From Verrucomicrobiia bacterium (GTDB lineage Bacteria > Verrucomicrobiota > Verrucomicrobiia > Opitutales > Opitutaceae), in NCBI GenBank assembly GCA_030424825.1, contig JAUHWE010000239.1, positions 1 through 7,065 on the forward strand: DNA of 7,065 nt. The letters are read 5' to 3'. Each line of letters opens with the position of its first letter. Within the stretch, counting starts at the first letter, position 1. The notes below the pieces were generated by a model. That model was not told where the DNA came from. It worked only from the letters and a program-made list of their open reading frames with translations, and did not search any database. The translations under genes were made by a program, and so were the position numbers. Shown here piece by piece: positions 6,367-7,065 of the stretch.

Positions 6367-6906
6367 ATGAAGACTCCGTCTCGATTAATGCCGCTACCTA
6401 AAGAGCCTCGCCAGCTCGGCTATTTTGGCATTTCTGCCTTCATTGTGACTATCATTATTATTCTGGCTTACATTTATTTCAGTACAGGATCCAGGTATTT
6501 GGTTTTTGGTGTCGTAGCGGCATTCGCACTCCTTTTCTGTAATAGTGGGTTCTCGCAGAAGAAAAAGGAAAGAGAGAGAAAAGAAGAATCGATTTGTACG
6601 TTCTCGAAAGCATTACCCGCAAGGGAGCACGATACTTGGGTTGTACGTGCGGTTTACGAAGAAGCTACTCGAATTACTAATTTTCCTATTCGACCAAGTG
6701 ATCGACTGGGCAAAGACCTAGGTTTCCATTCTGACGATTTGGATGACCTAGCTTACGAGATAGCCCGACGAGCGGGTAGATCGATGGAAAATTCGGAAGT
6801 GAATCTAATGTTTGAAAGAGTGACCACGATCTTAGACATGGTGACTTTTTTTGAATACCAACCAAAAGAACCAGACCGTATTGGGTTTTCAATCAACGCG
6901 GATTAG
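6367..6906 (+). CDS. Two-pass membrane protein with a C-terminal acyl-carrier-protein-like domain
   Basis: The 179-residue protein starts with a short polar segment, then two hydrophobic helices at about 19-38 and 43-58, a highly charged KKKERERKEE linker (65-74), and a folded-looking domain at about 88-165. Two membrane passes with the basic linker after the second favour a cytoplasmic C-terminal domain. That domain resembles an acyl carrier protein: VVRAVYEEATRI as helix 1, then IRPSDRLGKDLGFHSDDLDDL, where Ser122 falls where DLGxDSL of ACPs carries the phosphopantetheine serine, then a helix (AYEIARRAG) and a closing TTILDMVTFF like the ACP ending TVxDVVxYI. The preceding Asp is His and the following Leu is Asp; the SDD pattern recalls DUF1493, a family of ACP-like proteins. 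Whether Ser122 is modified is uncertain. The start has no clear ribosome-binding site. GC content is much lower than in the genes to the left, which may indicate separate origin. The next small membrane-protein gene starts 36 bases after the stop. Confidence 0.75.
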   Translation: MKTPSRLMPLPKEPRQLGYFGISAFIVTIIIILAYIYFSTGSRYLVFGVVAAFALLFCNSGFSQKKKERERKEESICTFSKALPAREHDTWVVRAVYEEATRITNFPIRPSDRLGKDLGFHSDDLDDLAYEIARRAGRSMENSEVNLMFERVTTILDMVTFFEYQPKEPDRIGFSINAD

Positions 6907-6941
6907 CTGCGCTGATTGAATCTAGCGTTCAATTAAATCGG

Positions 6942-7065
6942 ATGAAGAGATCCAAGAATGATAAAACCAGCTACAAAGAGCTCCTTTGGTGGGGCTTTTT
7001 TGGAATTATGGGGATATACTGGGTCGGTCTTGCTTTCTTAGGGCCTCGTAACGGAGATTACATTG
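6942..7065 (+). CDS. Start of a small membrane protein, 3' end outside window
   Basis: An ATG at 6942 opens 41 codons with no stop before the window end. The visible protein begins MKRSKNDKTSYKE, a strongly basic and polar N-terminus, followed by one hydrophobic segment at about residues 14-34 (LLWWGFFGIMGIYWVGLAFLG), then PRNGDYI. This looks like a signal anchor or first membrane helix, with the positive-inside rule placing the N-terminus in the cytoplasm. The gene lies 36 bases downstream of the ACP-like gene in the same direction, so the two may be co-transcribed. A 6-bp stem ATTGAA/TTCAAT (6915-6920 and 6928-6933) lies between them. I do not recognise the family, and too little is visible to assign a role. 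Confidence 0.55.
   Translation, partial: MKRSKNDKTSYKELLWWGFFGIMGIYWVGLAFLGPRNGDYI

Noticed and set aside
6915..6933. 6-bp hairpin between the last two genes as a terminator
   Set aside because: The AT-rich stem is too weak and no T-run follows, so I do not call termination there.

Overview
The window looks like chromosomal DNA of a Planctomycetota/Verrucomicrobiota-type bacterium. The main evidence is a complete pair of a 'Planctomycete cytochrome' protein (PSCyt1 + DUF1549 + DUF1553) and a Tat-exported DUF1501 protein, a combination that is abundant in those phyla and uncommon elsewhere. The near absence of Shine-Dalgarno sequences upstream of the genes is compatible with this, but is weak evidence. 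I favour a Verrucomicrobiota-like host, and that is inference only.

Layout. (1) Bases 2-445 hold the 3' part of a membrane protein with two membrane segments and a C-terminal SH3-like domain, resembling the end of a BatE-type protein. (2) Bases 557-3085 encode the exported c-type-cytochrome-like DUF1549/DUF1553 protein. (3) A palindromic repeat (3137-3208) separates it from (4) the DUF1501 gene (3216-4661). (5) The convergent gap 4662-4892 is packed with nested inverted repeats: a perfect 26-bp palindrome of the same family as in (3), lying inside a second, 28-bp imperfect inverted repeat. (6) A cytochrome P450 gene occupies 6056-4893 on the minus strand. (7) A roughly 310-bp divergent intergenic region carries a 15-bp palindrome and a candidate promoter. 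(8) A clearly more AT-rich segment encodes a small two-pass membrane protein with an acyl-carrier-protein-like cytoplasmic domain (6367-6906). (9) The start of another small membrane protein is cut off by the window end (6942-7065).

How the parts relate. The DUF1549/DUF1553 and DUF1501 genes are co-directional neighbours and probably act together outside the cytoplasm; such pairs are often found with sulfatases and polysaccharide-degradation genes, but their biochemistry is not settled. The P450 is an orphan here: no ferredoxin or reductase is visible. The most unusual items are the REP-like palindrome family on both sides of the DUF1501 gene (one copy fills the place where its ribosome-binding site would be) and the membrane-anchored ACP-like protein in AT-rich DNA. 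I saw no tRNA, rRNA, CRISPR array, transposase or complete mobile element.
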